NCBI GenBank assembly: GCA_018240525.1
Contig: JAFEFN010000009.1
Location: forward strand, 1 to 64,000
Length of the DNA: 64,000 nt
Source: Pseudomonadota bacterium
Lineage (GTDB): Bacteria; Pseudomonadota; Gammaproteobacteria; Steroidobacterales; Steroidobacteraceae
Direction of reading: 5' to 3'
This document shows positions 52,677-61,037 of the stretch, in pieces. The stretch's first letter is position 1. The number at the start of each line of letters is the position of its first letter. A program made the translations under genes and the position numbers. The notes beneath the pieces were generated by a model. The model did not search any database. It was given only the letters and a program-made list of their open reading frames with translations, and was not told the DNA's origin.

Positions 52677-53601
52677 AATCCGCGGTGTCGAAGGCGTTGA
52701 GTTCGGCCTGGGAGCTGGCTCCCTCGGCTATCAGCCAGTCGCGGAAGCCGGTGACCACCGGATCGCGCGCCGCGCCGCGCGAGCAGACGACGAAGTAGCT
52801 GTAGCGCGACGGGATGCTCAAACTGAACGGCCGCACCAGTTCCCCGCGCCGCAGCGCATCGACCACGAGCGCGCTACGTCCCAGGGCAATCCCCGCGCCG
52901 CTGATCGCCGCCTGGGTGACCAGATGCGAATGATTGAAGCCCGGGCCGCGTTCCGCGTCGATGCCCTCGATGCCCGCCGCCTCCAGCCAGCCGCGCCAGT
53001 CGGTCACCATGACATCGTGCAGCAGAGTGTGGTGACGCAGGTCCTCGGGGCTGCGCAGGGGCGCGGTCACAGTGATCAGCCGTGGGCTGCACACGGGGAA
53101 GATGGTCTCGGTGAGGAAGCGCACCGACTCGACGTCGGCCCAGTCACCATCGCCGTAGCGGATGTCGAGATCCACCACGCCCTTGGCGAGCAAGTCATCC
53201 TCCAGGTCGCTGGAGAGGATGCGGACGTCGACGTTCGGGGAGCGCTGCGAATAGCCGCGCAGCCGCGGCACGAGCCAGTGGTAGCCGAAGGAGTCCAGGG
53301 TCTTGATGGTGAGCACCCGCTTGCGCTCGGTCTCGATGGCCGCGGTCGACTCGCGGATGATGTCGAAGGCGGCGCGCACGCGCGGCAGGTATTGCCGGCC
53401 GACTTCGGTCAGGACCAGCCCGTGGCCTCGCCCCAGGCGGTGAAACAGCGCCGCGCCCAGCCACTCCTCCAGTGCCTTGATCTGGTGGCTGACGGCAGCC
53501 TGCGTCACGTGCAGGGAATCCGCCGCGCGGGTGAAGCTCAGGTGGCGCGCCGCCGTCTCGAAGACTACCAGCGCGTTCAGGGGCGGTAAGCGTCGTGCCA
53601 T
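52651..53601 (-). CDS. LysR-family transcriptional regulator, GcvA-like
   Basis: From the ATG at 53601 the 316-residue protein has the helix-turn-helix [23 protein letters not shown] (about 24-46) and the LysR effector domain. It is divergent from the D-mannonate dehydratase gene with 78 bp between starts, the usual position for a regulator of that gene. It is one candidate reader of the CTAAT elements, although none lies in its own promoter region. Confidence 0.93.
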   Translation of the reverse strand: MARRLPPLNALVVFETAARHLSFTRAADSLHVTQAAVSHQIKALEEWLGAALFHRLGRGHGLVLTEVGRQYLPRVRAAFDIIRESTAAIETERKRVLTIKTLDSFGYHWLVPRLRGYSQRSPNVDVRILSSDLEDDLLAKGVVDLDIRYGDGDWADVESVRFLTETIFPVCSPRLITVTAPLRSPEDLRHHTLLHDVMVTDWRGWLEAAGIEGIDAERGPGFNHSHLVTQAAISGAGIALGRSALVVDALRRGELVRPFSLSIPSRYSYFVVCSRGAARDPVVTGFRDWLIAEGASSQAELNAFDTADFKGESSPT

Positions 53602-53679
53602 CAGGACAGTCCTGCTACATCGTGGTCCGCGGCATTGCCGCCCGGCCCCATCCAGTTTCGCCATCGGAGTGAAGCGTTC

Positions 53680-54888
53680 GTGAAAATCATCGCCGCCCGC
53701 GTCATCGTCACCTGTCCCGGCCGCAACTTCGTCACGCTGAAGATCGAGACCGATAAGGGCCTGCATGGCCTCGGCGATGCCACGCTCAATGGCCGGGAGC
53801 TGGCCGTCGCCTCTTACCTTACCGACCACATTATACCGTGCCTGGTCGGGCGCGACGCCCACCAGATCGAGGACATCTGGCAGTTCCTCTACCGCGGTGC
53901 GTACTGGCGGCGGGGCCCTGTGACCATGTGCGCGATCGGCGCCGTCGACACGGCATTGTGGGACCTGAAGGCCAAGGCGGCGAACATGCCGCTGTATCAG
54001 CTGCTTGGCGGGCGCTCGCGTAGCGAGGTGCTGGTCTATGGTCACGCCAACGGGCGCGACATCGAGGAGACCTGTGACGAGGTCGCGCGCTACCAGTCGC
54101 TCGGTTACCGTGCGATCCGCGCGCAGAGCGGCGTCCCCGGCCTGGCCTCCACCTACGGGGTGTCCGCGGACAAGATGTACTACGAGCCGGCCGATGCCGC
54201 GCTGCCGACCGAGAACCTGTGGTCGACGCCGAAGTACCTGGCGCACACCCCGAAGCTGTTCGAGGCGCTGCGCGTGCGCTTCGGCGCGGACTTGGCATTG
54301 CTGCACGACGTGCACCACCGCCTCACGCCCATTGAGGCGGCGCGCCTGGGGAAAGCCCTGGAGCCCTATGCGCTCTTCTGGATGGAGGATGCAACCCCTG
54401 CCGAGAACCAGGCTGCCTTCCGCCTGATCCGCCAGCACACCGTGACACCGCTCGCGGTCGGGGAGGTGTTCAACACCATCTGGGACTGCAAGCAGCTGAT
54501 CGAGGAGCAGCTCGTCGACTTCATCCGCACGACGGTGGTGCATGCCGGCGGCATCACGCACCTGAAGCGCATCGCGGACTTCGCCGCGCTCAGCCAGGTG
54601 CGCACCGGCTGCCATGGCGCCACCGACCTTTCGCCGGTGTGCATGGGTGCGTCCCTGCACCTGGCCACCGCGCAGCCGAACTTCGGCATCCAGGAGTACA
54701 TGCGCCACACCCCCGAGACCGATGAGGTATTCCCGCATGCGTATTTCTTCAAGGATGGAGCCCTGCACTGCGGCGAGCGCATCGGCCACGGCGTCGACAT
54801 CGACGAGAAGCTTGCCGCGAAGTACCCCTACAAGCGCGCCTATTTGCCGGTGAACCGCCTCGAGGACGGCACGCTGTGGAACTGGTGA
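53680..54888 (+). CDS. manD: D-mannonate dehydratase, enolase superfamily
   Basis: The GTG start at 53680 (GGAGTGAAG upstream) gives 402 residues, the family length. The metal ligands Asp210 (LHDVHH), Glu236 (WMEDATP) and Glu262 (VGEVFN) fall at the same numbers as in characterised ManD enzymes. The sequence [18 protein letters not shown] and the C-terminal [14 protein letters not shown] are family hallmarks. The reaction is D-mannonate to 2-keto-3-deoxygluconate. Some ManD relatives prefer D-gluconate or are slow on both. The KDG kinase gene follows on the opposite strand, and a KDPG aldolase gene lies 16 kb away. Confidence 0.95.
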   Translation: MKIIAARVIVTCPGRNFVTLKIETDKGLHGLGDATLNGRELAVASYLTDHIIPCLVGRDAHQIEDIWQFLYRGAYWRRGPVTMCAIGAVDTALWDLKAKAANMPLYQLLGGRSRSEVLVYGHANGRDIEETCDEVARYQSLGYRAIRAQSGVPGLASTYGVSADKMYYEPADAALPTENLWSTPKYLAHTPKLFEALRVRFGADLALLHDVHHRLTPIEAARLGKALEPYALFWMEDATPAENQAAFRLIRQHTVTPLAVGEVFNTIWDCKQLIEEQLVDFIRTTVVHAGGITHLKRIADFAALSQVRTGCHGATDLSPVCMGASLHLATAQPNFGIQEYMRHTPETDEVFPHAYFFKDGALHCGERIGHGVDIDEKLAAKYPYKRAYLPVNRLEDGTLWNW

Positions 54889-54889
54889 G

Positions 54890-55903
54890 TCAGCGCTGCA
54901 CCCGCAGGGGCGAGGCACCCTCGAGCACCGCCTCGATTTCCTCGCGGCTAACGAGCGCGATGTCCCCCGGGATGGTGTGCTTGAGGGCCTGTGCGGCGAG
55001 GCCGAACTGCAGCCAGCGCGGCGTGGGCCAGCCCTGCAACAGGCCGTAGAGGCACCCGCCCACCAAAGCATCGCCGGCGCCGATGTTCTCGGCGGCCGAG
55101 CGGATCTCGATCTCCCGGGCCGAGACGGCGGCGCTGCCGCGATGCTGCGCGGTGGCGAGGAGATTGAAGTCTGCGGCACTGGTCCCGCGCTTGCTCCCGC
55201 TCACCAGCACCTCGAGCTTCGGGTAATGGGCGAACAGGGCTGCAGCGAGGCCGGGGGTGCTGTCCGCCTCCGCCCGCGCCGACGGCGGCAGGCATACCGG
55301 GGCGTCCGCCGGGGTAGCGAAGAGCACGGCGGCTTCCGCGATGAGGGGGGCAAGCGCGGCGGAAGCATCGCGCCCGGACTGCGCCCACAGCGTCGCGCGC
55401 ATGTTGATGTCCATGGAGACCCGGACGCCGGCGGTGCGGGCCGCCCGCGCGGCATGGCACGCCATCGTGGCCGCCTGCGCGCTGACCGCCGGGGTGATGC
55501 CGCTCAGGTGCAGGCAGCCCGCGCCGCGCAGGATCTCAGGCCAGTTGAAGGAATCCGCGGGTGTGCGGGCGAGGGCACTGTCGGCGCGGTCGTAGAGCAC
55601 CTTGGGTCGCCGCAAACCGCTGCCGGACTCGAGAAAGTACAGGCCCAGGCGTCCAGGCGCGCGGCGGATGTGGCCCGCGCCGACTCCATGGGCAACCACC
55701 TGCCTTAGGGCGGCGCCGCCCAGCTCGTTCTCCGGCAGAGTGGTTACGTAATCGGTCACCAGTCCGAGCCGGCTGAGGAGTGCCAGGACGTTGAACTCCG
55801 AGCCGCCGAAGTCGGCCTCCAGGACCGGGCCCTGCATGAGCCGCAGCGCGCCGGGAGACTTCAGGCGCAGCAGCAGTTCGCCCAGGGCGACGATGCGCAT
55901 CAC
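54890..55903 (-). CDS. kdgK: 2-keto-3-deoxygluconate kinase, PfkB family
   Basis: The 337-residue protein has the PfkB N-terminal signature (GELLLRLKSPGALRLMQ, GGSEFNVLALLSRLG) and the C-terminal catalytic motif NIGAGDALVGG with the catalytic Asp. The KDG kinase assignment rests on subfamily resemblance and on the neighbouring ManD, whose product is KDG. It converges with manD one base from the stop. The small gene upstream (55900) overlaps its start. Confidence 0.88.
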   Translation of the reverse strand: MMRIVALGELLLRLKSPGALRLMQGPVLEADFGGSEFNVLALLSRLGLVTDYVTTLPENELGGAALRQVVAHGVGAGHIRRAPGRLGLYFLESGSGLRRPKVLYDRADSALARTPADSFNWPEILRGAGCLHLSGITPAVSAQAATMACHAARAARTAGVRVSMDINMRATLWAQSGRDASAALAPLIAEAAVLFATPADAPVCLPPSARAEADSTPGLAAALFAHYPKLEVLVSGSKRGTSAADFNLLATAQHRGSAAVSAREIEIRSAAENIGAGDALVGGCLYGLLQGWPTPRWLQFGLAAQALKHTIPGDIALVSREEIEAVLEGASPLRVQR

Positions 55904-56181
55904 AGCCAGGGGTTGTTTACCTGATCGTGCCAGGCGTCAGCGGAAGACGCGGCCGGCGGCTGCGCCGGCGCGCGGCGGAAAGCCGCGGTCAGCACCAGCC
56001 ACAGGGCACGTGGACTCTTCAGCAGTGCCGCAAGGCCGGCGGTGATGTCCGCCGGGTTGACGTACACGACGGTGGGCACGCCTGCGCCGCGCGGCTCGTC
56101 GCGCACCACGAGGAACGGACCCTCGCGGCTGATCGAGTGCACCGTGAAATCCACGTCGGCCAGGGCGCTGATTACTTTCAC
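55900..56181 (-). CDS. Small protein of unknown function
   Basis: This 93-residue frame overlaps the kdgK start by 4 bp (ATGA), which argues that it is translated. I recognise no family. The first 55 residues look like a compact alpha-beta unit (VDFTVHSISREGPFLVVRDE, VVYVNPADITAGLAALL); the C-terminal part is Ala/Pro-rich. It lies between the nitrilase-family gene and kdgK on one strand and is probably co-transcribed. Confidence 0.6.
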   Translation of the reverse strand: MKVISALADVDFTVHSISREGPFLVVRDEPRGAGVPTVVYVNPADITAGLAALLKSPRALWLVLTAAFRRAPAQPPAASSADAWHDQVNNPWL

Positions 56182-56206
56182 GTCCGCTCCGTGCTGCCAG
56201 GCAATT

Positions 56207-57355
56207 CTAGCTCTTGCGCAGCGTGCCGCGCGCCTGTGCGTCCGCTACGCGCTTCTCGTGCTGCCTGGGCATGTCCGCGACCGTCATGCCGGCCGGCGGG
56301 GTGAACTGGCCGCGGCCGTACACGTCCGCAAACACCTGTTTCACCGGCCCCATCTTGTCGGCCAAGGTGCGCGGCGGGCGACCGGACGGGAACTGGTTCG
56401 GCGGGTAGATCGGCTTGTCGTAGATCTGCCGGAACCCCTCGGTGCGCACGTCCACCCAGGTGTTGTGGTTGCAGCGCGAGCGGTGCTCGCGCAGCGCCTC
56501 AATGTCGATGGTGGCCGCTATCACCTGCTCCTGGGGGTACGGGGCCTCGCGCATGACCATGCCCGTGTAGTCGATGATGATCGAGTTGCCCGGGCAGAAC
56601 GCGCGCGGGTAGTAGTCGTAGTCCACGCTGCCCCAGTTCGAGCCGAGGAGGTATGCCATGTTGTCGTGCGCACGCGTGCGGCGCGTGAAGCGCCAGAAGT
56701 CCCACGGCGCGCTCACGCCCTCGACTTCCTGCAGCGCCACCGGGTGGCAGATCACCTCGCAACCGTTGTAGCCGAGCGCGCGCGAGACCTCCGGCGTGCA
56801 GCCGTCGTGGCAGGTCATGGTGCCGAGCTTGCCGATCTCAGTGTCCACCACCGGGAACAGGTTCTTGATGTCCGCGCCGAAGGCGGCTCGGTACTCGTCC
56901 AGCATGTCGTGGGGGCTCGTGCCCAGGCCGATGGAGGCGGGGATGTGCCACTTGTGGTAGCGCAGGATCACCTCGCCGCTCGGCCCGATGATGAAGGCCG
57001 TGTTGAACCAGCGGTCCGGAAACTGCGGCACCTTTTCCACCACGCCGCCACCGGCGATGTAGAGGTTGTACTCCTTCGCCTTCTCGCCCAGGCGCTTCAG
57101 CTCCGGACCGTCCAGCTCGATGGCCTTCTTCATGAAGCTGTCGATGCCGTGCTCGCCCTTACCCGGGGTGGTCACGCCCTGCAGGAAGTACTCCGGCAGC
57201 ACCACCAAGCGCGCTGGCAACTCCCAGAAGTAGCCGACGCCGAAGTCGATGAGGTTGCAGACGCGCTCGAGGTTGCCCTTGATGTCCTCGCGGTTCTCGG
57301 CGACGTTGACGTGCGGCTGGATGACGAGCGCGGTGTACTTGGGGATGGCTTTCAC
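56207..57355 (-). CDS. Nitrilase-superfamily amidohydrolase
   Basis: The GTG start at 57355 has GAGGAAC 7 bases upstream and yields 382 residues. The Glu-Lys-Cys triad is Glu55 (LPEYF), Lys135 (RYHKWHIP) and Cys182 (MTCHDGCTPE). The CHDG surroundings resemble aliphatic amidases and formamidases more than true nitrilases. It should hydrolyse an amide. It is upstream of the 93-residue gene and kdgK and downstream of the FAD oxidoreductase gene, all on the minus strand, so it probably belongs to one operon with them. Confidence 0.9.
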   Translation of the reverse strand: MKAIPKYTALVIQPHVNVAENREDIKGNLERVCNLIDFGVGYFWELPARLVVLPEYFLQGVTTPGKGEHGIDSFMKKAIELDGPELKRLGEKAKEYNLYIAGGGVVEKVPQFPDRWFNTAFIIGPSGEVILRYHKWHIPASIGLGTSPHDMLDEYRAAFGADIKNLFPVVDTEIGKLGTMTCHDGCTPEVSRALGYNGCEVICHPVALQEVEGVSAPWDFWRFTRRTRAHDNMAYLLGSNWGSVDYDYYPRAFCPGNSIIIDYTGMVMREAPYPQEQVIAATIDIEALREHRSRCNHNTWVDVRTEGFRQIYDKPIYPPNQFPSGRPPRTLADKMGPVKQVFADVYGRGQFTPPAGMTVADMPRQHEKRVADAQARGTLRKS

Positions 57356-57384
57356 TAAAGGTTCCTCGAGGTGAGCGGTATTGG

Positions 57385-58959
57385 TCAGCGGGCGGCGATG
57401 CCCGCATCCTGCAGCAGCACGCGTGCGGTGATGGAGCCGGCGCCGGAGATGCCACCGCCGGGATGGCAGTGCGGGCCGGTCATGTAGAGCTGACGGACCG
57501 GCGAGCGGTAGTGCGCGTAGCCGGGAAAGGGCCGGAAGTACCCGAGCTGCGCCTGGATGCGCTCCCCGCCGTTGGTGGTGCCGTCGACGAAGGAGGGGTT
57601 GGCGGCCTCCAGAGATTCTCGCGCATCCACCCAGCGGCCGAGGATGGTGCGCTCGTCGATGTTCGGGGCGTACTGCTGCAGTTTCTTCAGGAGCACCTCC
57701 GAGGCGTAGCGCTCCTGGATCTGCGCCCAGCTCTCCCCGGTGGCGAGCCAGTTCGGCACGAAGGTGTCGCAGATCAGGGTGTGCTTGCCGGGCGGGGCGC
57801 GGCTGGGGTCCATGAGCGTCCAGCAGGCGCTCCACAGGAACGGATCGGTCGGGGCCACTCCTTCGGCGATCTGCGCGTACTGGCGGATCATCTGGGCGGT
57901 AGAGTCGACGATGCGGTGGAAGGCGCAGCGCGACATGTCGGCGCCGTTGTTGAATCGCGGCGCCTCGCTCAGGGCCAGGTGGATGCGGCAGATGCTGATC
58001 TTGCCGAAGGAGTAGCCGCGCACCAGCTCCAGGAACTCCGGCGCCAGCTGCTCCTGCGGCGTGAGCTTCAGGAACGACTGCTTCGGATCCAGCGCACTGA
58101 CCACCGCGCGGCGTGCCCGGATGGTGCGTCCGTCCTCGAGCACGACCCCCTTCGCGGTGTTGCCCTCGATGAGGAAGCGCTGTACCGGCGCCGAGGTGAG
58201 GATCCTCCCGCCGCGGGCCTCGATGTAGCGCCCCATGGCCAGCGGCAGCTCCTGGCTCCCGCCGGCCGGGATGGCCTGCCCGTAGACGTGGATGGCCGGG
58301 ATCATGATGTAGAAGGACTGCCCGGCGCCTTCCTGCTCGGGGAGGATCTGCGGTGCGAGCGCCCAGTTGAGCATCACCGCGCGGATGAAGTCGTTCTCGA
58401 AGTTCTGCTCCACCCAGGCTCGGGCGCTCAGGGAGAACTCACGCAGGCGCCGCAGGCCCTCGCGGGAGCGTTCCAGTGCGCGCGTCATGAGGCTCGGCGG
58501 AGCGGGCGGGGAGAAGAACGCCTTGATGAAGCCCTCGCGGATGGCCGAGAAATCGTCGTACACCCGGCGGTAGCGGCGGGCGTCGGCGCGCGAGTAGGCG
58601 GCGATGCTCTCGCAGGTCTTGTCGATGCTGCGGTAGATGATGATGCCGGGGCCCCCGCCTTTGTCCGGGTGCCCGGTGATGTGATCCTCGGACCACAGAT
58701 AGCGCAGGCCGTGTGCCTTGAGCTCGGCCAGCACCGGCTGCAGCTCCGGGTTGGCGTGGATCCACACGTGCGAGGAGCCGTAGAGATCGTGCCTGAAGCC
58801 GGGGACGGTGACTTCGCGCGTGATGGCGCCGCCGCCGATCCAGGGGTTGCGCTCGATGACGGCCACCCTCAGTTCATGGCGGGCGAGCACGCAGGCGCAG
58901 GCGAGGGCGTTCACGCCGCCGCCGGCCAGGACCACGTCGAATTCCGTATCTGCGCTCAC
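57385..58959 (-). CDS. Phytoene-desaturase-like FAD-dependent oxidoreductase
   Basis: I start at the GTG at 58959, just before the FAD-binding strand (FDVVLAGGGVNALACACVLA, dinucleotide GxGxxN variant). The 524-residue protein resembles the NAD(P)/FAD-dependent phytoene dehydrogenase/CrtI group, with GGGAITREVTVPGFRHDLYGSSHV and the C-terminal GPHCHPGGGISGAG motif. No carotenoid genes are present. In this setting it may oxidise or desaturate the island's substrate. It heads the minus-strand operon with the amidase gene. Confidence 0.88.
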   Translation of the reverse strand: MSADTEFDVVLAGGGVNALACACVLARHELRVAVIERNPWIGGGAITREVTVPGFRHDLYGSSHVWIHANPELQPVLAELKAHGLRYLWSEDHITGHPDKGGGPGIIIYRSIDKTCESIAAYSRADARRYRRVYDDFSAIREGFIKAFFSPPAPPSLMTRALERSREGLRRLREFSLSARAWVEQNFENDFIRAVMLNWALAPQILPEQEGAGQSFYIMIPAIHVYGQAIPAGGSQELPLAMGRYIEARGGRILTSAPVQRFLIEGNTAKGVVLEDGRTIRARRAVVSALDPKQSFLKLTPQEQLAPEFLELVRGYSFGKISICRIHLALSEAPRFNNGADMSRCAFHRIVDSTAQMIRQYAQIAEGVAPTDPFLWSACWTLMDPSRAPPGKHTLICDTFVPNWLATGESWAQIQERYASEVLLKKLQQYAPNIDERTILGRWVDARESLEAANPSFVDGTTNGGERIQAQLGYFRPFPGYAHYRSPVRQLYMTGPHCHPGGGISGAGSITARVLLQDAGIAAR

Positions 58960-59071
58960 CTTCCGTCCTCGTCTCAGCGATCGCAGGGGCGAACGGGCGC
59001 GAGCGTCCCGCCCGTGGGACCGGCGAACAGGCCCAAGCATAGAAGATGGCCGCCGCCGGCTCGTCCTATGC

Positions 59072-59101
59072 TTTCTAATCGGCCCGTCAAGAAAAAGTAA
59101 T
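59072..59101 (+). promoter_or_regulatory. Shared regulatory element, copy 3 (FAD oxidoreductase / SDR-Gfo/Idh)
   Basis: TTTCTAAT (59072-59079) and AAAAAGTAAT (59092-59101) give CTAAT and GTAAT starting 22 bp apart. It lies between the divergent starts at 58959 and 59239. It shares AAAAGTAAT with copy 4. Confidence 0.55.
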
Positions 59102-59238
59102 GGCCGCAGAAGCAGTGGCGGGCAGCGGCACCCGCACCGCAAGTAATGGCCCTCATTACGACTCGTAAGTCCGGGCCCGCGGTAGCCGGACTATCGTCAC
59201 CCACGGGCGAGCGGGCCCCTGAAGGACACACGAGCACC

Positions 59239-60018
59239 ATGAGCGGACGACTAGCCGGGCAGGTGGCCATCGTCACCGGCGCGGCGACGGGCATCGGGCG
59301 GGCGACGGTGGCGAAGCTTGCCGCCGAGGGCGCGCGGGTGCTGTTCACCGACATCGACGCGGCGGCCGGCCAGGAGGCACTGGCGCTGCTGCGCACCGCG
59401 GCCGAGCAGGTCACCTTCCTGGAGAGTGACGTGACCGAGCCGGCGCACTGTGCCGCCGCGGCCGCCGCCGCCCTCCAGCGCTGGGGCCAGATCGATATCC
59501 TCGTGGCCAATGCGGGCTTGCAGTCCTCGGCTGCGCTGCTCGAGAGCGGCGTCCAGCACTGGAAGACCACCCTCAACGTCAATCTGCTGGGTGCTGCGTG
59601 GAGCGCCCAGGCGGTCCTGCCGGCGATGCTGCAGCGCGGGCGGGGAGCGATCGTTGCCGTCTCCTCGGTCAATGCGCTGGTCGGTCATGCGGGCCAGGCC
59701 GCCTACGATGCCGCCAAAGCGGGCATCGTGGCGCTGGTGCGACACATCGCCGTCGAGTACGGCCGGCGCGGCATTCGTGCGAACGCGGTGTGCCCCGGGG
59801 CCACCATCACCGAGTTCCACCTGAAGCGCGCCGCCGAGAAGGGAATGGATGGCACCGCGCTGCGCGCGCGCATGCACGACTATGGGCTGCTCGGCCGCGT
59901 GGGCGAGCCCGAGGAGATCGCTGCTGCGATCGCCTTCCTGGCCAGTCCCGAGGCCTCCTTCGTCACCGGGCAGGCGCTGGCGGTCGACGGGGGGCTCACC
60001 GCCAAGGGCGCAGGGTGA
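59239..60018 (+). CDS. SDR-family oxidoreductase
   Basis: The ATG at 59239 begins a standard 259-residue SDR: VTGAATGIGRA, ANAG (about 92-95), SSVNAL, YDAAKAGIVALV (Tyr, Lys) and ALAVDGGLTAKG at the end. An ATG at 59146 would add a non-conserved extension and move the start close to regulatory copy 3. It is followed by a Gfo/Idh gene with a 4-bp overlap, mirroring the pair at 46364-48246. Confidence 0.92.
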   Translation: MSGRLAGQVAIVTGAATGIGRATVAKLAAEGARVLFTDIDAAAGQEALALLRTAAEQVTFLESDVTEPAHCAAAAAAALQRWGQIDILVANAGLQSSAALLESGVQHWKTTLNVNLLGAAWSAQAVLPAMLQRGRGAIVAVSSVNALVGHAGQAAYDAAKAGIVALVRHIAVEYGRRGIRANAVCPGATITEFHLKRAAEKGMDGTALRARMHDYGLLGRVGEPEEIAAAIAFLASPEASFVTGQALAVDGGLTAKGAG

Positions 60019-61037
60019 GCGCGCGTGTGCGGGGCAGGCGGCATCCTGACGCTCCCCCCGTGCGCTGGGGCATCTGTGGAACGGGGCGGATGGCGGGCAC
60101 GATCGCCGCGGAGCTGCGCGGCCTGGGTGGAGCGGGTGCCGAGCTGCACGCGGTCGGATCCCGCTCGCGCGCGGCCGCAGCGGCATTCGCGCAGCGCTTC
60201 GGGATCGGCCGCACCCACGGCAGCTACGCGGACCTGGCGCGGGACGATGAAGTCGACGTGGTCTACATCGCCACGCCACCGGCACTGCACGCGGAGAACG
60301 CCCTCGCCTGTATCGCCCGGGGCAAGGGCGTCTTGTGCGAGAAGCCGTTTGCGCTGAACGCGCATGAGGCGAGCGAAATGGTGCGGGCGGCGCGCACGCA
60401 GCGGGTGTTCCTCATGGAGGCCATGTGGACACGCTTCCTGCCGGCCATTGCCGCGGTCCGGTCCCTCGTCGCGGACGGCACCCTGGGACGGTTGCGCCTG
60501 GTGGTCGGCGGCGGCGGCTTCGTCCCGGTGTTCGACGCGAAGTCACCGCTGTTCGATCCCCGGCTGGGCGGTGGGGTGCTACTGGATGCGGGCGTGTACC
60601 TGGTCTCGCTCGCCTCGATGCTGCTCGGCGCCCCCTCGGGGGTCCTCGCGCAGGGAGAACTCGGGCCTTCCGGTGTGGACGAGCAGGAGACCATCCTGCT
60701 GCGCGGCGCGGACGGCGCCCAGGCCGCGCTGTACGTGTCGCTGCAGGCGCGCCGCCCCCCGGACCTGGAGATCCTGGGCAGCGCCGGACGACTGCACGTG
60801 GCAGCCCCGGTGTTCCGGCCGACCCGGCTGACGCTGACCCTGTCCGAGGCGGCCCCGGTGGTGAGCGAGCACCCGGTGGCCGGCTCCGGCTACGCGGCCC
60901 AGCTGGTGGAGGTGACGCGGGCCCTTCAGCAGGGACGGCTTGAAAGCCCGGTCATGCCGCTGAACGAGACCCTGAGCATCCTGCGTACCATGGATCTGGT
61001 GCGCGCCTGCCTGGGTTTGCGCTACCCGCAGGACTAG
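60015..61037 (+). CDS. Gfo/Idh/MocA-family oxidoreductase
   Basis: This 340-residue protein starts at a GTG overlapping the SDR stop. It has GICGTGRMAGT (Rossmann), VLCEKPFALN with the catalytic Lys, and EAMWTRFLP, typical of trans-1,2-dihydrobenzene-1,2-diol dehydrogenase and glucose-fructose oxidoreductase relatives. That dihydrodiol group is notable because a Rieske dioxygenase producing dihydrodiols is encoded in the same island. A sugar substrate is the equally likely alternative. Confidence 0.9.
   Translation: MSARVRGRRHPDAPPVRWGICGTGRMAGTIAAELRGLGGAGAELHAVGSRSRAAAAAFAQRFGIGRTHGSYADLARDDEVDVVYIATPPALHAENALACIARGKGVLCEKPFALNAHEASEMVRAARTQRVFLMEAMWTRFLPAIAAVRSLVADGTLGRLRLVVGGGGFVPVFDAKSPLFDPRLGGGVLLDAGVYLVSLASMLLGAPSGVLAQGELGPSGVDEQETILLRGADGAQAALYVSLQARRPPDLEILGSAGRLHVAAPVFRPTRLTLTLSEAAPVVSEHPVAGSGYAAQLVEVTRALQQGRLESPVMPLNETLSILRTMDLVRACLGLRYPQD

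Noticed and set aside
53680..54888. Annotation as mandelate racemase or starvation-sensing protein RspA
   Set aside because: Metal ligands at 210, 236 and 262 and the [12 protein letters not shown] ending match D-mannonate dehydratase; the racemase Lys-x-Lys motif is not evident.
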